A DNA stretch of 64,000 bases from Trichosporon coremiiforme. Its lineage: Eukaryota; Basidiomycota; Tremellomycetes; Trichosporonales; Trichosporonaceae. The notes beneath the pieces were generated by a model that made no database searches, had not been told where the DNA came from, and saw only the letters and a program-made list of their open reading frames with translations. Each line of letters begins with the position of its first letter. The stretch's first letter is position 1. The translations under genes and the position numbers were made by a program. This document shows, piece by piece, positions 13,715 to 26,047 of this stretch. Where the stretch lies: the NCBI GenBank assembly GCA_039545355.1, contig BCJJ01000010.1, positions 1,042,889 through 1,106,888 on the forward strand, in the 5' to 3' direction.

Positions 13715-14568
13715 CGATCCAAGCACAAGACTGGACTGGGCCGATGGGGCCGGTTGGCCGTTGAGCCGGCTGGGCGCTTTGTTCGGCTGCCTGATGAGAT
13801 TTCTGCCTGAGCTCGATCCACCTCTTTTTTGTTATTCGATGATTAGCAGCGGCCATGTGATCCCTGACGACGCGGTACTTGGGTGTGTCATCGTCGTACA
13901 CTGACCCACCGCTTGGGAAGCAAGCATCGCATGCGATACGCTTGAATTGGTATGGGTCAGTGTGCCCACCTTTTGTCGCTCACATTCGGCGATCAGCGCG
14001 TTCTCCACTCTCCCCACAAGCTCCTCAGTGTTGGATGCAGTGGGTACGAGGCACCGGATTAAGCGGTATGAGTGGTACATGCCACGTCGTACATCGTGCC
14101 AGGTACTGCCTGATCTCTGCACAGACACGTACCCCGGGGCCTACTCGGGGTCTGGATGGCCCAGGTCTGGATTGGACTGCTTATGGCACCTAAAGGAGAT
14201 CTCTCATTCATCTTTCTCTCGGCATCCGATAGTCTACCCGTCCCAGGTGCAATTAACGTTCTGATGTAGACATGACTGACCCAAATGAAATCGAAATCAG
14301 CAACCGAGGTTCTGCACTCTGTTGTCGGGCTTTGTGTCGAGCTCGCTACGGACGAACGACACGGATCACGGCAAGGAAATGTGGGGGACGAGCGTGCCGT
14401 TCCCAGTACATTGCGACGCCTGCTCTCACAAACGTTGGATTGACAGATGTTCAATTCAATCGATCCCTGTCGGCTTTCGTGTGCACTTCATCTGAATGAT
14501 GCAAACTATGCATACATGCGAGTATCTGCTGAAAATACCAACCTAAATCTATGCCCCGTGACTTGCAC

Positions 14569-17157
14569 CTAAGGCCTCATAGGCTCCAACCACTTGTCCG
14601 CACGCTCAAACTGCTCAATGACATCGGGCTGGATGACCGTGTTGGCAACTGTCGGGTTAGGACCCTGTTCCTGGTTTAACGTCCGAATGGCCACCATGAT
14701 CTGCGAGATGTCAGCTGAGCTCATATGATTGATTGCAAGATGAAATACTTACGGCGTCCCAGAAGCGGAAGCCTCGCTCAACCTCGTGTGTCGGTGCCTT
14801 GACACCTGTGAATGCCTGATCGACAAACTCAAGCGCAGCCTTCTTCGCTTGCTTGACCTCGTCAGTCTGAGCGTTCTCAGCCGTGATCGTGTCTCCATAG
14901 TGGAATGTGGCAGCGTCCAGGTACGTCTTGGCCAGGATACCAAAGCCAGTGTTGACATCTATCTGGAAAGGCAGGGAAATGCACATGTCGAGGTAGTCGT
15001 CGCGCATTCGCCTGGCATCGCCGGACAGGAGAATGTGGACGTTGATGGCCTCGAGGAGGTGGCGCAGGGCCTTTGTGGTCGACTTGACGAAAGAGTTGAA
15101 GACCAGCAGCTCGCGGGACAGAGGTCCACTCCACTGCTCGGGCTGAAAAGTCAGTAACAGCCAACTTCAATCTGCACTCACGCGGAAGTTGAGGGGGATA
15201 GCACTGAGCACTCGCATGATCAACAGGGTGTTACTCTGCTCCTCATCGGTTCCGAAGCTAGGTCCTCCGGACAGGACGGGAGCGTTCGGGCCTCCGAATC
15301 GGTGGCCGTGAACGACGCCTGCCCGGAGAAGCTCCAGAATGATGTAGATCGGTTCCTGCAACTTGTCCGTCACTCGGGCAGAGTTACAGGCAGCATGGAA
15401 CGCCTTGCCCATGACAGTCTGGTGGTGGCTGGCGTTCACGAATCTGTTCCCCGTCAGATTTTGCACCTGTAGAGATGAGCGACTCACCCTCGAACGTCGA
15501 GGAATCGCCAGATGATGTTGGCGACAATCTCGTCCTTCTTCTCAAGGATCTTGGCAGCCTTCTCCTTCTTGGTGTACGCGATCGTCTCGTCCTTCTCCAG
15601 CGTACCAATGCAGAGCTTGAGATCGATAGTTGAAGACTGGGATTGCATCAGCTCAGGTCTAACAACCATACTTACGCTCTGTCGTCGCAGCTCGTCGCCA
15701 AGAACATGGTGGGGCACCTTCCAGGTGGCGCATTTCTCCACAAGAGACTGAGTGAGGGGGTCAGTGATGGGAACGGCAGTGCCCATGACTGGTGCAAAGG
15801 CGGGGTCAAAGTAGTAGTGGGCAGACTGCTGGTCAGTCAGACACTCAGAGGCAGAACTCACGATTCGCTTCGACGCCCAGTGAGGGTGCAGGCAAGCCGA
15901 AAGAAGGGCGAGCGTTGTGCATCGCGGAGACGTGGCCCCCTCGGTGATAATATCCTTGATGAACCGTCGGTACTCTGGCGAATCCGCCAGAGGCTGTCGC
16001 TCATCGATAACCCCCGTAGCGAGGTACCCAACGAGGTTTGCGGCGACCATGCCACGGCAGATGAAGAAGTAGAGCTCGTCTGGCAGACGAGGAGAGAAGA
16101 TCTCGTCCAGGTCAGACGGGATATCGGCCGGAGTAATGACGGCGTTCGGGGGCGGGACAACGAGCGGAAGGGGGACGCAGGTACCCTCTGTCGTGAGGAT
16201 AAGAGAGTACTTGACAGCTAAGCGGGCACGCATGAAGACCTCTCCATAGTTAGAGGCCTTGACGGCAGGAGATTCGCGCCACGTCTGGCAAATGACAATG
16301 CCAGCCTTGTACTGGCGGATCAGGTCAATGGCCGAGCGAATGGAGAACGTGTCGGCAATCGGCGGAAAAGTTCGACAGAGCGAACAGCCTGCCAGGAGAC
16401 CCAAGTCCAGGAACTGGTCAGCCGCCATGCCGAGGTCGGACAGAATGCGAGACTTCTCATAGAAGGTGAATGTGCCAGACCAGTCGATGTTGGTAATGAC
16501 CTTGTCGACCGTCCACAGCAGCGCTTCCGAGTCTGACCACATGGCGTGGATGTAGCCCTTCGGGTGACGGAGAAGGTACGCGAGCTTGCAATGTCAGCGT
16601 GCACGCGGAGGACAGGAACTTACTTGAGCTGAGGCAAGGTAGGGGGCAATGACATACTCGACGAAGCGGTGCTTGAACGCACGGAGAATGAGACGCACGA
16701 CGTCTTGCACGTCGACCCACTGACCGCCTCTGACCTGTGTGAGAGCAACGACGGCCCTGTCCACCTGGCCGTCCTCGTAGTATGACCACGCCTCGTTTTT
16801 CACCATGTTCTCACGCTCAGCCTGGTTGTTGATTCCCTTGGACGGTGGCCGAGATGTGAGGGGGAGGCCGGAGAACACGAAGACAGGTTTAATGCCCGCC
16901 TTGTCGAGCTGGCGGAGATCACTTTCGATGCGGTTCGCAAGAGACAGGGGCAGACCACCCGTTGAGGCGATCAGAGGCTCGCGCTGGTCGGCATCTTGCA
17001 GGAGCTGCTTAACATAGTAGGTGACGTCAATTCCGAGGCGCGTTCCCGCCAGAGCGCTGAGGGGAGCGGTCTGCGCAAGCTTCCTCTCGCGCAGATACAC
17101 TGGTCGTCAGAGCCGAGCTTCGGTCACTTACTCACCATCGAGGTTGCGAACGGGCAT
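14569..17157 (-). CDS. MKT1: Mkt1 post-transcriptional regulator (XPG-like nuclease fold)
   Basis: Eight exons (17136-17157, 16624-17099, 15862-16584, 15676-15825, 15636-15488, 15443-15182, 15142-14753, 14700-14569) give about 767 residues. In yeast Mkt1 works with Pbp1 in the cytoplasm on mRNA stability and translation. The start MPVRNLDVYL...GIDVTYYVKQLL matches the Mkt1 XPG-N opening, followed by a segment typical of XPG-I and the long Mkt1-specific middle and C-terminal domains (YLLRHPKGYIHAMW; FRFWDAIMVAIRTLNQ). Seven introns of 33-52 nt are inferred. Two of them (15826-15861 and 15637-15675) are multiples of three with no stop codon, so unspliced RNA would still read through. The gene is followed by CSN5 on the same strand, 275 bp upstream. 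Confidence 0.93.
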
Positions 17158-17432
17158 ATCGGGCGTCACGAATCACGGAGATTGGAGAGGTTACAGGAAG
17201 GTATCCTGCAGCAGACGTGTAGAGCCCCTGATGAGAAAAGGAGAGTGACTAGTGTTGAGAAGTGTCCGAGGAAGACAATGATCGGAATCATGTGCTCCGG
17301 AGGTACACGTCTGGAACGCGGTCGTCACGTCACGTGAGGGATCCCTGACCCGATCCAGGCGCCTCCCGCACAGCCCTCCGCTCATCCATTCACATCTACA
17401 TGCATACACAACTGAAAATACAAGCTAGCTAG

Positions 17433-18771
17433 TTACATTACACCACGCACAGCCTCTGCAGCGGCAGTATCGGACATAGGGCCCCTCTGGTTGAAGAGCT
17501 TGTCTTTTACAATCTGCGCCGTCATGTTGTTGATGATTTCATTGGCGATCTTGCGCCTGTAGTGTCAGCACTGTCTGAATTCAACACCACTCACGCGTCA
17601 GCCGTGGGTCCAGAGAGAGCCGTTGGGGCAGCCTCGACACAATCTTCCTGCTTCTTGTCCTTTGCGTCCGAGTCCTTGGCCTTGAGTGCAGCGCCCTGCT
17701 CTCCCAGTCGGCTACTGACCGAGTTGACTTTGGCGTTGAGATCCTTAATCTGGGACGTCGTGTACGCTCGGCTCGTGAGGATGTGACCCTGGCTCAGTGT
17801 TGCAACCCAGTACTTGTTCCAGAGCAGGTCGAGCAGCTTCTCGTCGGTCTTCGTCTTGTAGATCTCGACCTTGAGGGGATAGTACGAGCTCGCATAGGCA
17901 CCGAAGTCTTCGATCTTGTCCAAGGGGATGGTCTGGTACTCGGAGCTACCACTGGCTGGCGGCGTGTATCCCTGCATGATCAGCTAAGTCGTGGCTGCCT
18001 GCTGCTCACCTCTGGGTAGGTTCGGAAGGCACCGATCTCCACCTTGCCCGCCGACACTGTGCGGTTGGGATCGATCTGATGTCAGCAAGATCGTACCGGC
18101 AAACTTACCACAACGGCGAGGTAGGGGTCGTTGAACTTTTGGTTCGTGAGCTGGGTATTGACATCGATTCCAGACAGCCAGCAACCGTATCCAGGGTGTC
18201 TGGGGTAAGCACGACAGGCATTTGACTGCTTACGAGTGGTACCAGCCACGGAGAAGGTCATTCTTGCCGACAGTCTTGTTGGACTCCTGGAACTGAACCA
18301 TGTACTCGAACGCCTGCGAGTTAGTGTCGCAGGGCATGACGTGCTTACCTCGTTGCCGGCGTTCACTCTGGTCTCTGTTCCTTGAACTGGAAGCGCAGCC
18401 GCGTCGGTGATCCAGAAGGCGTGGTCGCGAACGCGGCCGTACATGACTCCCATAATCTCATACTGACCACCGGAGCGGGCGTGGATGACCTGGAGTCAGC
18501 ACAAATTGAGGCACACCTTACCATCTTGATCAGAGCCACTGCAGAGATCTTGACGACCTGGAAGTAATGCGGGCTGCCGTCAGCGGGATTGTGCAGTGAC
18601 TCACTCTATCTTCCATGGCTCCTGGTCTTCGAGTGTCTTCTCTTCGTCTCGCGAATACAGGAACGCCGTTTCGGCGGCGTCAGCCAGCTTACATGTCAGC
18701 ACTCGTTCATGCCGCCTGCTTACCTTGATATCATTGTTGATATCAAAGTTTCCCCTCGCCGCTTGCTCCAT
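17433..18771 (-). CDS. RRI1: COP9 signalosome subunit 5 (JAMM deneddylase)
   Basis: This multi-exon gene encodes about 350 residues. Csn5 is the zinc metalloprotease of the COP9 signalosome that removes Nedd8 from cullins. The JAMM motif [14 protein letters not shown] supplies the two His, Ser and Asp zinc/catalytic residues, and the upstream catalytic Glu lies in the EIMGVMYG segment. [28 protein letters not shown] and [12 protein letters not shown] are near-identical family signatures. The N-terminus was rebuilt as [14 protein letters not shown]..., then [18 protein letters not shown], across introns of only 31-36 nt. The C-terminal tail ([14 protein letters not shown]) lies in a last exon ending at 17433. 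The gene is complete, with all active-site residues present. Confidence 0.96.
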
Positions 18772-20817
18772 GGTGGAAAGGATGGTGATAACTGTGTTGT
18801 CGGCGAGGTCAGGTTACTGATGACGACGATCGCGTGGTGGACGCGTGCCTGTGCGGACTTCGGTGAACCTCCGCGTTTGGCGTAATGCCTGGGTCCCGAT
18901 AGCTATTTAGGCACTTTTCTCGTCTTCTCTCACCACGTGCATGAATGGGGACGACTGATCATTGCTGAGACTGACTTGATGCGCTGATGAATAATAATTA
19001 ACTTGCCAGTACGGTTCTTGTGCCAGCAAGTTTTCCCCCGATTGCGTCCGCAGAAGTGCGATAGATCGCATGGCTCTCAAAACCGAATGAAACTGCCCCC
19101 TGATTCTCGCTAGGTCTAGGAAGGAGTAACTTGGCTCCCACGTCCAGATTGCGCTGTGCAGGAGGGCGAGAGGAGCGCTTATCTCGCGAAAGCACTGGAG
19201 GAAAATCGTGACAACGTGAACTTCTGCCTGTCTGCCACCGTCCATACTGACGTCGGTAGCAGCGTTGTCTTGTGCAAAAGACCAATCACTCTCTGATGCT
19301 TTGAATTTTTGAAATATGAAAGGAAAGGTCAGAGCGTGCTCAGTTCTACGGGAGGTTCCGTGGTAGGGCGTGTTGCTGCGGTGACCGGCTCTTCTCCGTA
19401 GCCAGCGACGGAGGGATTGCATGTCATGCCGCACGGCTTGACAGCCCTCGACTATGCCTGTAAGAATAGGCCAACGCGTTGTCAATGATGATTACTGCTC
19501 CAGACAGCCAACTAGCAGACGGAGGGGTTTGCAGGCAAGAGAACACACGGAAAACGATCTCCCAACCCACGGCTGTATCTGGGGATGGACTCAAGCTGCG
19601 TTAATCTGATAACGCACTGACCCAGACGAGCCGGTCGTCTGACCTTCTCCCGGCTTTGAGGGACAATCTCTGAAGTGCCCGAGAGCCTGCTGCTCTCGTA
19701 AAAGGGACAGACGCGCTCGTAAAAGGTACAGACACACGGAACGGCAAGTGGGCGCCTGACAACAGTCACAGTGGGCAGGAAGCAGCACCTCGATCCGCCA
19801 TCTGGGCGGTCGAACCCCACTACTTTTTGTGGTCTTTTCCAATGCCGCGCGAAAGACGAAGCGCTCGATGACTGGAGAATGCCAAATGCACTACGCTCGT
19901 CGACCTGCTCCATGCTACCACATCTTTCGCCCCGCACACGAACGGAGTTGCGGAATCGACTGCACGTGGGAGCGGAACCATCTCGGCCCTGTCGGATGGC
20001 CAGGTTTCGCTTGCACAGTCATCGCACGGCGCGCACGGGGTGCGAGAGATTTACCCTGCCTTCCCTGCATTCTGAAGTTGACACTTCACTACGACTCGAC
20101 TGTCGATCCACATGCAAGACGGCCAGGAGACGCTGAACGTCAGATAAACAGCAAACACAGTCGGGTGCAAACGACGGCGCAGTATCCTGCGACGCGTCGG
20201 CGGCGTGCGCGTCCATTACCAGCAACGGAAGTCGAGCAGGGTGGCGAGTGGCCCGTGTCGAACCCTGGGTGTGCCGGCCACGTCCTGGGTCACGCTGGAC
20301 GGGCAGCCCAAGAGTGTTGTTTGAGACTGTGCTTGGCCAATTCTTGGAATGTCCATCACCCATTCGGCATAGTATGCGGTATCATCATCAGGCACCTCTC
20401 CACAATGCTCATCACACACGCTGGACGGGCAGAACGCCAAGCGCACGCCTGTCTTGACCCGCACACGCCTTCGGCCCTCCCTCGCCTGACGGGCCGTCCG
20501 CGCCATCCTGTCTTCTGATCCTCAGCTCACTGGGCACTGGCCACAACCGATTGCCCGTCCGGTTGCGCCAGGTGCATACTTCATTGTGGTCCGTCCAAGC
20601 TCGGTCCGCGAGCAGGCAACTGACAGGGGGACTACTTACATCGCCGCTGACTGCTCTTGATCACTCTCCTCATTCACATTCTCTCACACTCCTCCCCCAC
20701 GCACTTTCGCCCACGTACCGTACCACTCTAGGACCAAGTCCGCCCGACACTCTTTCAACTGGCAGCGCCTACCCTTCACTTCCTCTAACCCCGTCAACGT
20801 CAACACCACTTTGCACA
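18772..20817. other. 2-kb intergenic region between CSN5 and the lysozyme-like gene
   Basis: Divergent promoters of CSN5 (minus) and the secreted lysozyme-like gene (plus). Two longer frames exist (18907-19485 minus and 19829-20518 plus), but neither shows domains, codon bias or a convincing start. Bases 20640-20817 are C/T-rich with AC-rich blocks, typical of the leaders in this genome, and run straight into the ATG at 20818. Confidence 0.6.
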
Positions 20818-22007
20818 ATGGTCGCCCTCAACGTCTTTGCTCTTGCAGCTATTCTCCCCGCCATGGTCCTGGCCAGCTCGGCCGGACCCCAGACCCATAA
20901 CTCGGTTCATCGCCGCCACTACTCCAAGGCTAAGGCCGCTCGTGCTCTCGCTGGCGAGCGCAACACCACCAAGGCCCGGAAGCGCAATGTCCACCGCAAG
21001 CGCAAGTGCCGCCCCGCCCCTGGCACTGAGGCTCCTGCTGCCGATGGCCAGACCCAGCAGTGGTCTGAGCAGTCTGGTGGCGAGCAGCAGCCTGCCGAGC
21101 AGGGTTCCGAGCAGCCGTGGTCCGAGCAGCCTGCTGACCAGTCCGCCGAGTCCTGGGACCAGGGCGCCGCCGCCTCTGGCGAGAACAGTGGCGAGTCGAC
21201 CGAGGGTTCCACCGACGTCGCCGGCACCGCCAACTTTGGCAGCGAGTTCCACGCCGCGGCCACCGCCGACGAGACCACCACCACCTCCACCGGTTCTGCC
21301 CAGCAGTCCACCGGCGGTGACGGCAACCTTCGCATCGGCCGCACACTCTCTGGCCCCTGTGGTAGCGTCAACACCAACGAGGGCTCGCCCAACGGTGACC
21401 AGTGGTGGCTGAACTGTGGTATCAGCCTCGACGACCACGACGCCGCCTGGAACCCCCCTTACATGGGCCTCGAGGACATTGTCTACCAGGACTTCAACCA
21501 CGGTGACTGGGCCGGCTGTGAAGCCTTTGCCTGGGCCTTCAACGACCCCGAGTGCAACCTCGGTATTAACCCCGCTATTCTTGCCGCCATCGCGCGCCAG
21601 GAGTCGAGCTGCAACCCCAACATTCGCGGCAAGAACGGCGAGTACGGCCTCATGCAGGTCATGCCGTTCAACTGCATGGACGAGTCGGTGTGCATGGATG
21701 TCTGGCAGAACGTGAGGAACGGCGCCAACGTCTTCAAGACGTACCTCGAGCAGTCTGGCGGCAACGTCCTCCTCGCCCTCGGCAAGTACAACGGATGGAA
21801 GGAGCACCTTACCTACAACCAGGCCACCCAGGCTGCCCGCGACGGGAACTGCTGGGCCCAGAACAACCTCGACTACCTCCACCAGATGCTGAACGGCTTC
21901 GTCGTCGGCCGCAACGCCTACACTGCCGACTTTCCCACCATGTTCAGTGAGTACTTTCTCTCTCGTCGTTGCTAACGTCTCTCGCAGAGAACTACAACTG
22001 CCAGTAA
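20818..22007 (+). CDS. Secreted protein with C-terminal lysozyme/SLT-like domain
   Basis: Exons 20818-21946 and 21988-22007 (41-nt intron with GCTAAC branch-point-like sequence) give 382 residues. Residues 1-18 or so (MVALNVFALAAILPAMVLA) form a signal peptide, which decides the start over an in-frame upstream extension. Next come a very basic stretch (about 28-63, several dibasic Kex2-type sites), then a Gln/Glu/Ser/Trp-rich linker with WSEQ-like repeats. The last ~200 residues hold a Cys-rich domain with the lytic-transglycosylase-like core: ARQESSCNP (Glu as candidate catalytic acid), GEYGLMQVMP and NVLLALGKYNG. Such folds cleave or bind peptidoglycan or chitin-type glycans; the real substrate is unknown. 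The layout suggests a processed wall or extracellular protein that may act on bacteria, which is inference. Confidence 0.85.
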
Positions 22008-22696
22008 ATGCAACCATAGCCCAAAAGCTATGTTCATGACATCATGTCAGTGTCCATGTTGACAATGATATCCCGGCCCACCATATACTTTTCAACTTCA
22101 TATCATCTCTCCCTCTCTCATACCCCCACGTCTCCCTCCTGTGCGGCAGCCGGCTGAGCACAGCATGTTTCTACGCTTCTAAACGGCTATGCGATGGACA
22201 ATCACGTGCCCGTGGACTGCACTTTGAAACTGAACCCCGAGCGATTGGCGACGCGTTGAAGCGTCACCTTGGCGCCTCCGCCAAGAGATCTGACACGGGG
22301 CGTTTCCGAGGCCATCGCCCTCCTCTATCCTTGGACCGCCCATGGGCCAACAAGAGTAACGTCTACTGATGTTCCGATCGATGCGGCAGCATCTTGCCCG
22401 CTGCACAAGCCTCCCGGCACCACAGGAGATCTGGTGCCCATCCATCCGGGAGATGGGCCAAGCATTGCGCCTTGGCGTCGCGTCGTCGGCACCCTTTTCT
22501 GAACAGGGCTTGTCGCTCGTACCCAGTGGCTTTCCAAACACCGCTGCGCAACATTGAGACATCCGTGCGGAGGGTTGGCTGATTAATCAGCCTGAGGCAA
22601 TTCAATGCTGGTTACATGGATGTATGAAGTATATACTATAGTTACATTGCTCACAGAGCTCTAATCAAATGAATGTCGGATATTGTTAGATGCAGG
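22008..22696. other. Convergent intergenic region, nothing recognised
   Basis: Between the lysozyme-like stop and the stop of the XPT1-like gene. It holds a C/T-rich patch (22080-22140) and otherwise unremarkable sequence; presumably both 3' UTRs. Confidence 0.6.
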
Positions 22697-25066
22697 TTAC
22701 GGCGCGCTCCACGCATGCTCCCAGATGGCAGGCTTGGGCCACTTCTTGTAGAACCACTGGTTCACCATTGAGCGAATGTCCGAGTAGTCCTTCTCAATGT
22801 CGTCGTTCAAACCCAAGATAGCGACGCTGTTCGAATCATCTATCTGCTTCAGCGATTTCTTCACCCCCTCAGCATTCTTAAGCATGTGGAAGTGCACGTC
22901 GGACTTGCCCGACGAGTAGATGTATCGTGAGAGGAGCTTCATGCAGTAGAGGCGGAGGTTGACGGCCTGGCCTGGCAGCGACGTCATCGCCATGACATTG
23001 TCGAGAGAAAAGTCGACGGCCTGCCATGTCGGGTCGAGCGGCAGGTGCGGCGGGGGTAGAAAGTCGGGCGGCGCGTTCGTCGACGGGTTCGTGTAGGTGG
23101 CCGTCGAGGGCGGGAAGAAGGCGGAGAGGCCGAGCGGACCAGAAGCCGTGACGAGCGCCATGATGAGGCAGTCGCCACAGTCGGGCTCCTGGAAGGCGAT
23201 GCGCTTCATCATGTCTGACGCGGACACTTGCGTCCCATGCGCCCAAAAGGCGCCAAAGCAGCGATCCAAGTCCAGAACGCACCGGTCATTCTCCTTGGGA
23301 TCCTTCCCCTTAGGCAGAAATCCGGGAAAGTGACCGTCGAGGGAGGTAAAGTCAAAAGTGGTGCGCTTCGGCCGCTCCCAGTCCGCCTGAGCAAAGTGGC
23401 GCGCCATGCGGATCGGGTCCAGCGTCTTGCGCTTGGCACGGTGGACCTCGACCTCGGCGACCTGTGCCGCATCCGCTCCGAGGCCAAACAGGTCAATGAC
23501 AGCTTGGCGGGAGGCGTCGTCCCACAGACCGTCCTGGCTGCCAAGGTTGGCGACGATGTAGGTCCATAACAGCGCCTCGCGCCAGCGGTCGACGCGGAGC
23601 TGTGTCAGGAGCCACTGGATCTGGACGTCGCCGTTACCAATGCGCAGCTCTCGGAACCGGCGGGTGCTGCTCAGCGTCAGGGCTTCCTTGAACATGAGCG
23701 ACGCCTCCTGATGCAGACCCCGCGTGATAACCTTGGGCGCGTGCGCAAAGTAGGGCCTTTTCCGCTTGGGGAACCGCGCGGAGAGAAGGTAGTTGGCGTG
23801 GTACAGGCCGCCCATCTCGCCCGTGTCCGTAATGTGACCGTCGTCGATGTCTGGCTTGATCCACTGGAACCAGGCCGTCTTGAACCGGATCACGTTGCCG
23901 TACAAAGGCGAGTGAAAATCGGAAACCGCATGCGGGCGCATCATGAAGAAGTCGTCGTTCAGGGCGATGGACACATCGGCGAGTCCGGGCAGCCAGCTGA
24001 TGCGGCTCTCGATGGCCATCGAGTTGTACGTCGGTAGCGCCTTGCTCCTCCAGTCGCGCTCGCGCCACTCCTTCTCGCCGAGCTGCATCGTGACGGCGTC
24101 CCGCCCCATAGACGGAAGATGGAATATTTCCGTATGCCCCGCATAGCGCAGCATGGGGTAAGGGACTTGTAGATTGGCGTGCTCGGCCGCCGTTTCAGAT
24201 CCTGTGGCTGGGTGGACCGGGTGCCGGGGGTTGCGCGTATCACGTCTCGAGAAGTTTAGCCAGGTCGGAGTCTGTACGATGCGCCAGTTCGTGTTCAGAT
24301 GATCGAGGACGCGTTTCGAGACCTTGCGGCCATCGAATTCCAGAACCTTGTCTTGTGTGCTAGTGCTGTAGACAGGGCCAGCCTTCTCGACGTTCCCCTC
24401 GAGAGCGTCGATCGTCGACTGCGGGACGAGACTCAGATCTCCAAGGGTCGAGTTGAACGCGTAGTCGTAGAGGATCAGGTGAATCGTGCGGAGATGGCCC
24501 TTGAGATTTTCTACGACGGAACGCATCGAGTACACGAATTCGTTCTGCTCCCTGCCGCGTCAGCGCGCTCGCGCCTGTGATGCCCACCGGAAATGCCTGG
24601 ACGGACTCTTCACGCCCATCTTGTCCCTGTACAGGCGCATCTCATCGGCCCACCGCTGGTCCGAGCCATTGACCCACAGCCAGGTGGCATCAAGCGTGTC
24701 CTCTGGTCCAAGCTCGGCGCTCCCACACATTGTCTCGCCGTTCATGAACCACGCCTCCAGACAATGATCGGGCAGGAATCGTGTTGGGCGGAGCTTGGGG
24801 AAGGGGTCCCTCGGGGTTCCGTGCGGCGAGAACGGGCGCCTTCGAGGGTCGACAGAGTCAAGCCAGTCCTCACCGTCCCGGTCCATGGGGGCGGGGAACT
24901 CTGGCGACAAGCGGTGAGATGCAGCCTCATCGTTGCTGGTTGACCGCCACGGTATCGAAAAGACGGGGAGCTCGAACAGGTAGGTATGGATCAGCCATAT
25001 CGACAACGCCCACAACAAGACTGGCGCCAGGATCCGTGGCGTTAGAAACTGGCGTGCGCGACCCAT
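22697..25066 (-). CDS. XPT1: Stealth-family xylosylphosphotransferase, Xpt1-like
   Basis: Exons 24588-25066 and 22697-24551, joined over a 36-nt intron with an unusual GTGGGC donor, encode 777 residues. The family transfers sugar-1-phosphate from a nucleotide sugar; Cryptococcus Xpt1 adds xylose-phosphate to protein-linked glycans in the Golgi. Visible features: a type II membrane anchor near residues 12-30; stealth region CR1 ([15 protein letters not shown]); CR2 ([10 protein letters not shown]... and [13 protein letters not shown], with the Asp pair expected to bind metal); CR3 around [18 protein letters not shown]; and a C-terminal CR4-like part ending [14 protein letters not shown]. The start is the ATG before the anchor; an upstream TTG frame was ignored. 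The specific donor (UDP-xylose) is inferred from the cryptococcal relative. Confidence 0.87.
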
Positions 25067-26047
25067 GGCGAAGGGGGCACGGAGCGAGAGCAAATGGGCG
25101 GGAAGGCAAGAGGGTGATAATTATGTGCGAAGGACTGTGCCGGACAGCCCTCAAATAGAAGGAGCGTGTACGTGTATATGTGAGTGCTGGGAAGTGTTCG
25201 GATGCAAGGTCAATCATGGCTCAGATCGTGCTCGAGAGGTGACAGATTCTTGCGTTCAGACCAGAATAAATGCTGCGCGGCACGGACTACTGTGCATGTG
25301 CCCAGGGTTCCATGATCCTTAATGGCGCCCTGCAGCGACGCATTGAGAATTGCTGTAGTGCCACAACAACAGGTCGTGTGCCGCTGCGCAGCTTCGTACA
25401 CGCCGCATTCCATTCCAAAGACAGGGCACACCAGTGCGCAGTCTGGCCGACATCGCGAGTCCTGGATCCCGATTGCTCGGCACCGTCGGCTCGCGTCCAC
25501 CCCGACACCCACGCACCGCACTCCGCACCGTCATCTCTGCGGTGTGTGCGAGCGCGCCAAATCTAACCCTCTCACTGCTGTGTAAGTGTCCGCCGTCAGT
25601 GCAAGCACCACTTACCATCATTGATGGCCGAACATCGAGTGTTCTCCTTGAACCTGGCTGAACTCGAGGTACTCAGTACTCAGCGCATGCCACGGAACGG
25701 CTAGGTCCCGGAAAGCACAGTCCCAGCAGGAATAATCGCACTGATGGATATTCAGGCTCGCCATTGATGCCAGGTCCATCCGTCCGTCGTAAGTTTACGT
25801 ACGTAAATTTATCCCAGCGCGCAGTTCTTCAGAGTCAAACTGCCGCGTCAACTCATTCCCGCGTCCTGTGCGTGCGTGAGCGGGTGAGCATGATGACTGC
25901 AGTGGAAGACATACAGTTGATGATTTGGAGTAGTGTCTCGGCACAGTGCAGAACGTTGATCACCATCTGACATCATTTGGTCCCGTTGCCACGCACCTCC
26001 CGCGCTGCTCTGGAGAGCTTGCACCTCGCAATGCTCTCTAAGCCACC
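25067..26047. other. Divergent promoter region, XPT1-like and SelK-like genes
   Basis: No coding frame stands out. It holds the upstream regions of the XPT1-like gene (minus) and the SelK-like gene (plus). A palindromic patch TTTACGTACGTAAA occurs near 25792-25807; its function is unknown. Confidence 0.55.

Larger units (their letters stand above)
6781..14568. other. 7.8-kb region without recognisable genes
   Basis: All frames here are short, lack recognisable domains, and do not join into a plausible multi-exon gene as they do elsewhere in the window. The region carries short repetitive GC-rich patches: CCTGGCC repeats near 7390-7430, GGCTGGGC units at 8960-8994 and 13679-13714, GACCTGACC units near 13190-13215, and a G run containing an N at 13149-13165. 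It lies between the regulator's promoter side and the 3' end of MKT1. It could contain long regulatory sequence, non-coding RNA or degenerate elements. I see no transposase, reverse transcriptase or tRNA. Confidence 0.55.

Noticed and set aside
18907..19485. 192-codon open frame on the minus strand upstream of CSN5
   Set aside because: It begins at TTG, shows no domain, and has no linked exons; most likely chance. Transcript data would be needed to revive it.
19829..20518. 229-codon open frame on the plus strand
   Set aside because: Cys/Arg/His-rich composition without any motif, adjacent to the leader of the lysozyme-like gene; looks like noncoding sequence.
20551..20817. In-frame N-terminal extension of the lysozyme-like protein
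   Set aside because: It would bury the clear signal peptide that begins at 20818, and the sequence is a C/T-rich leader.
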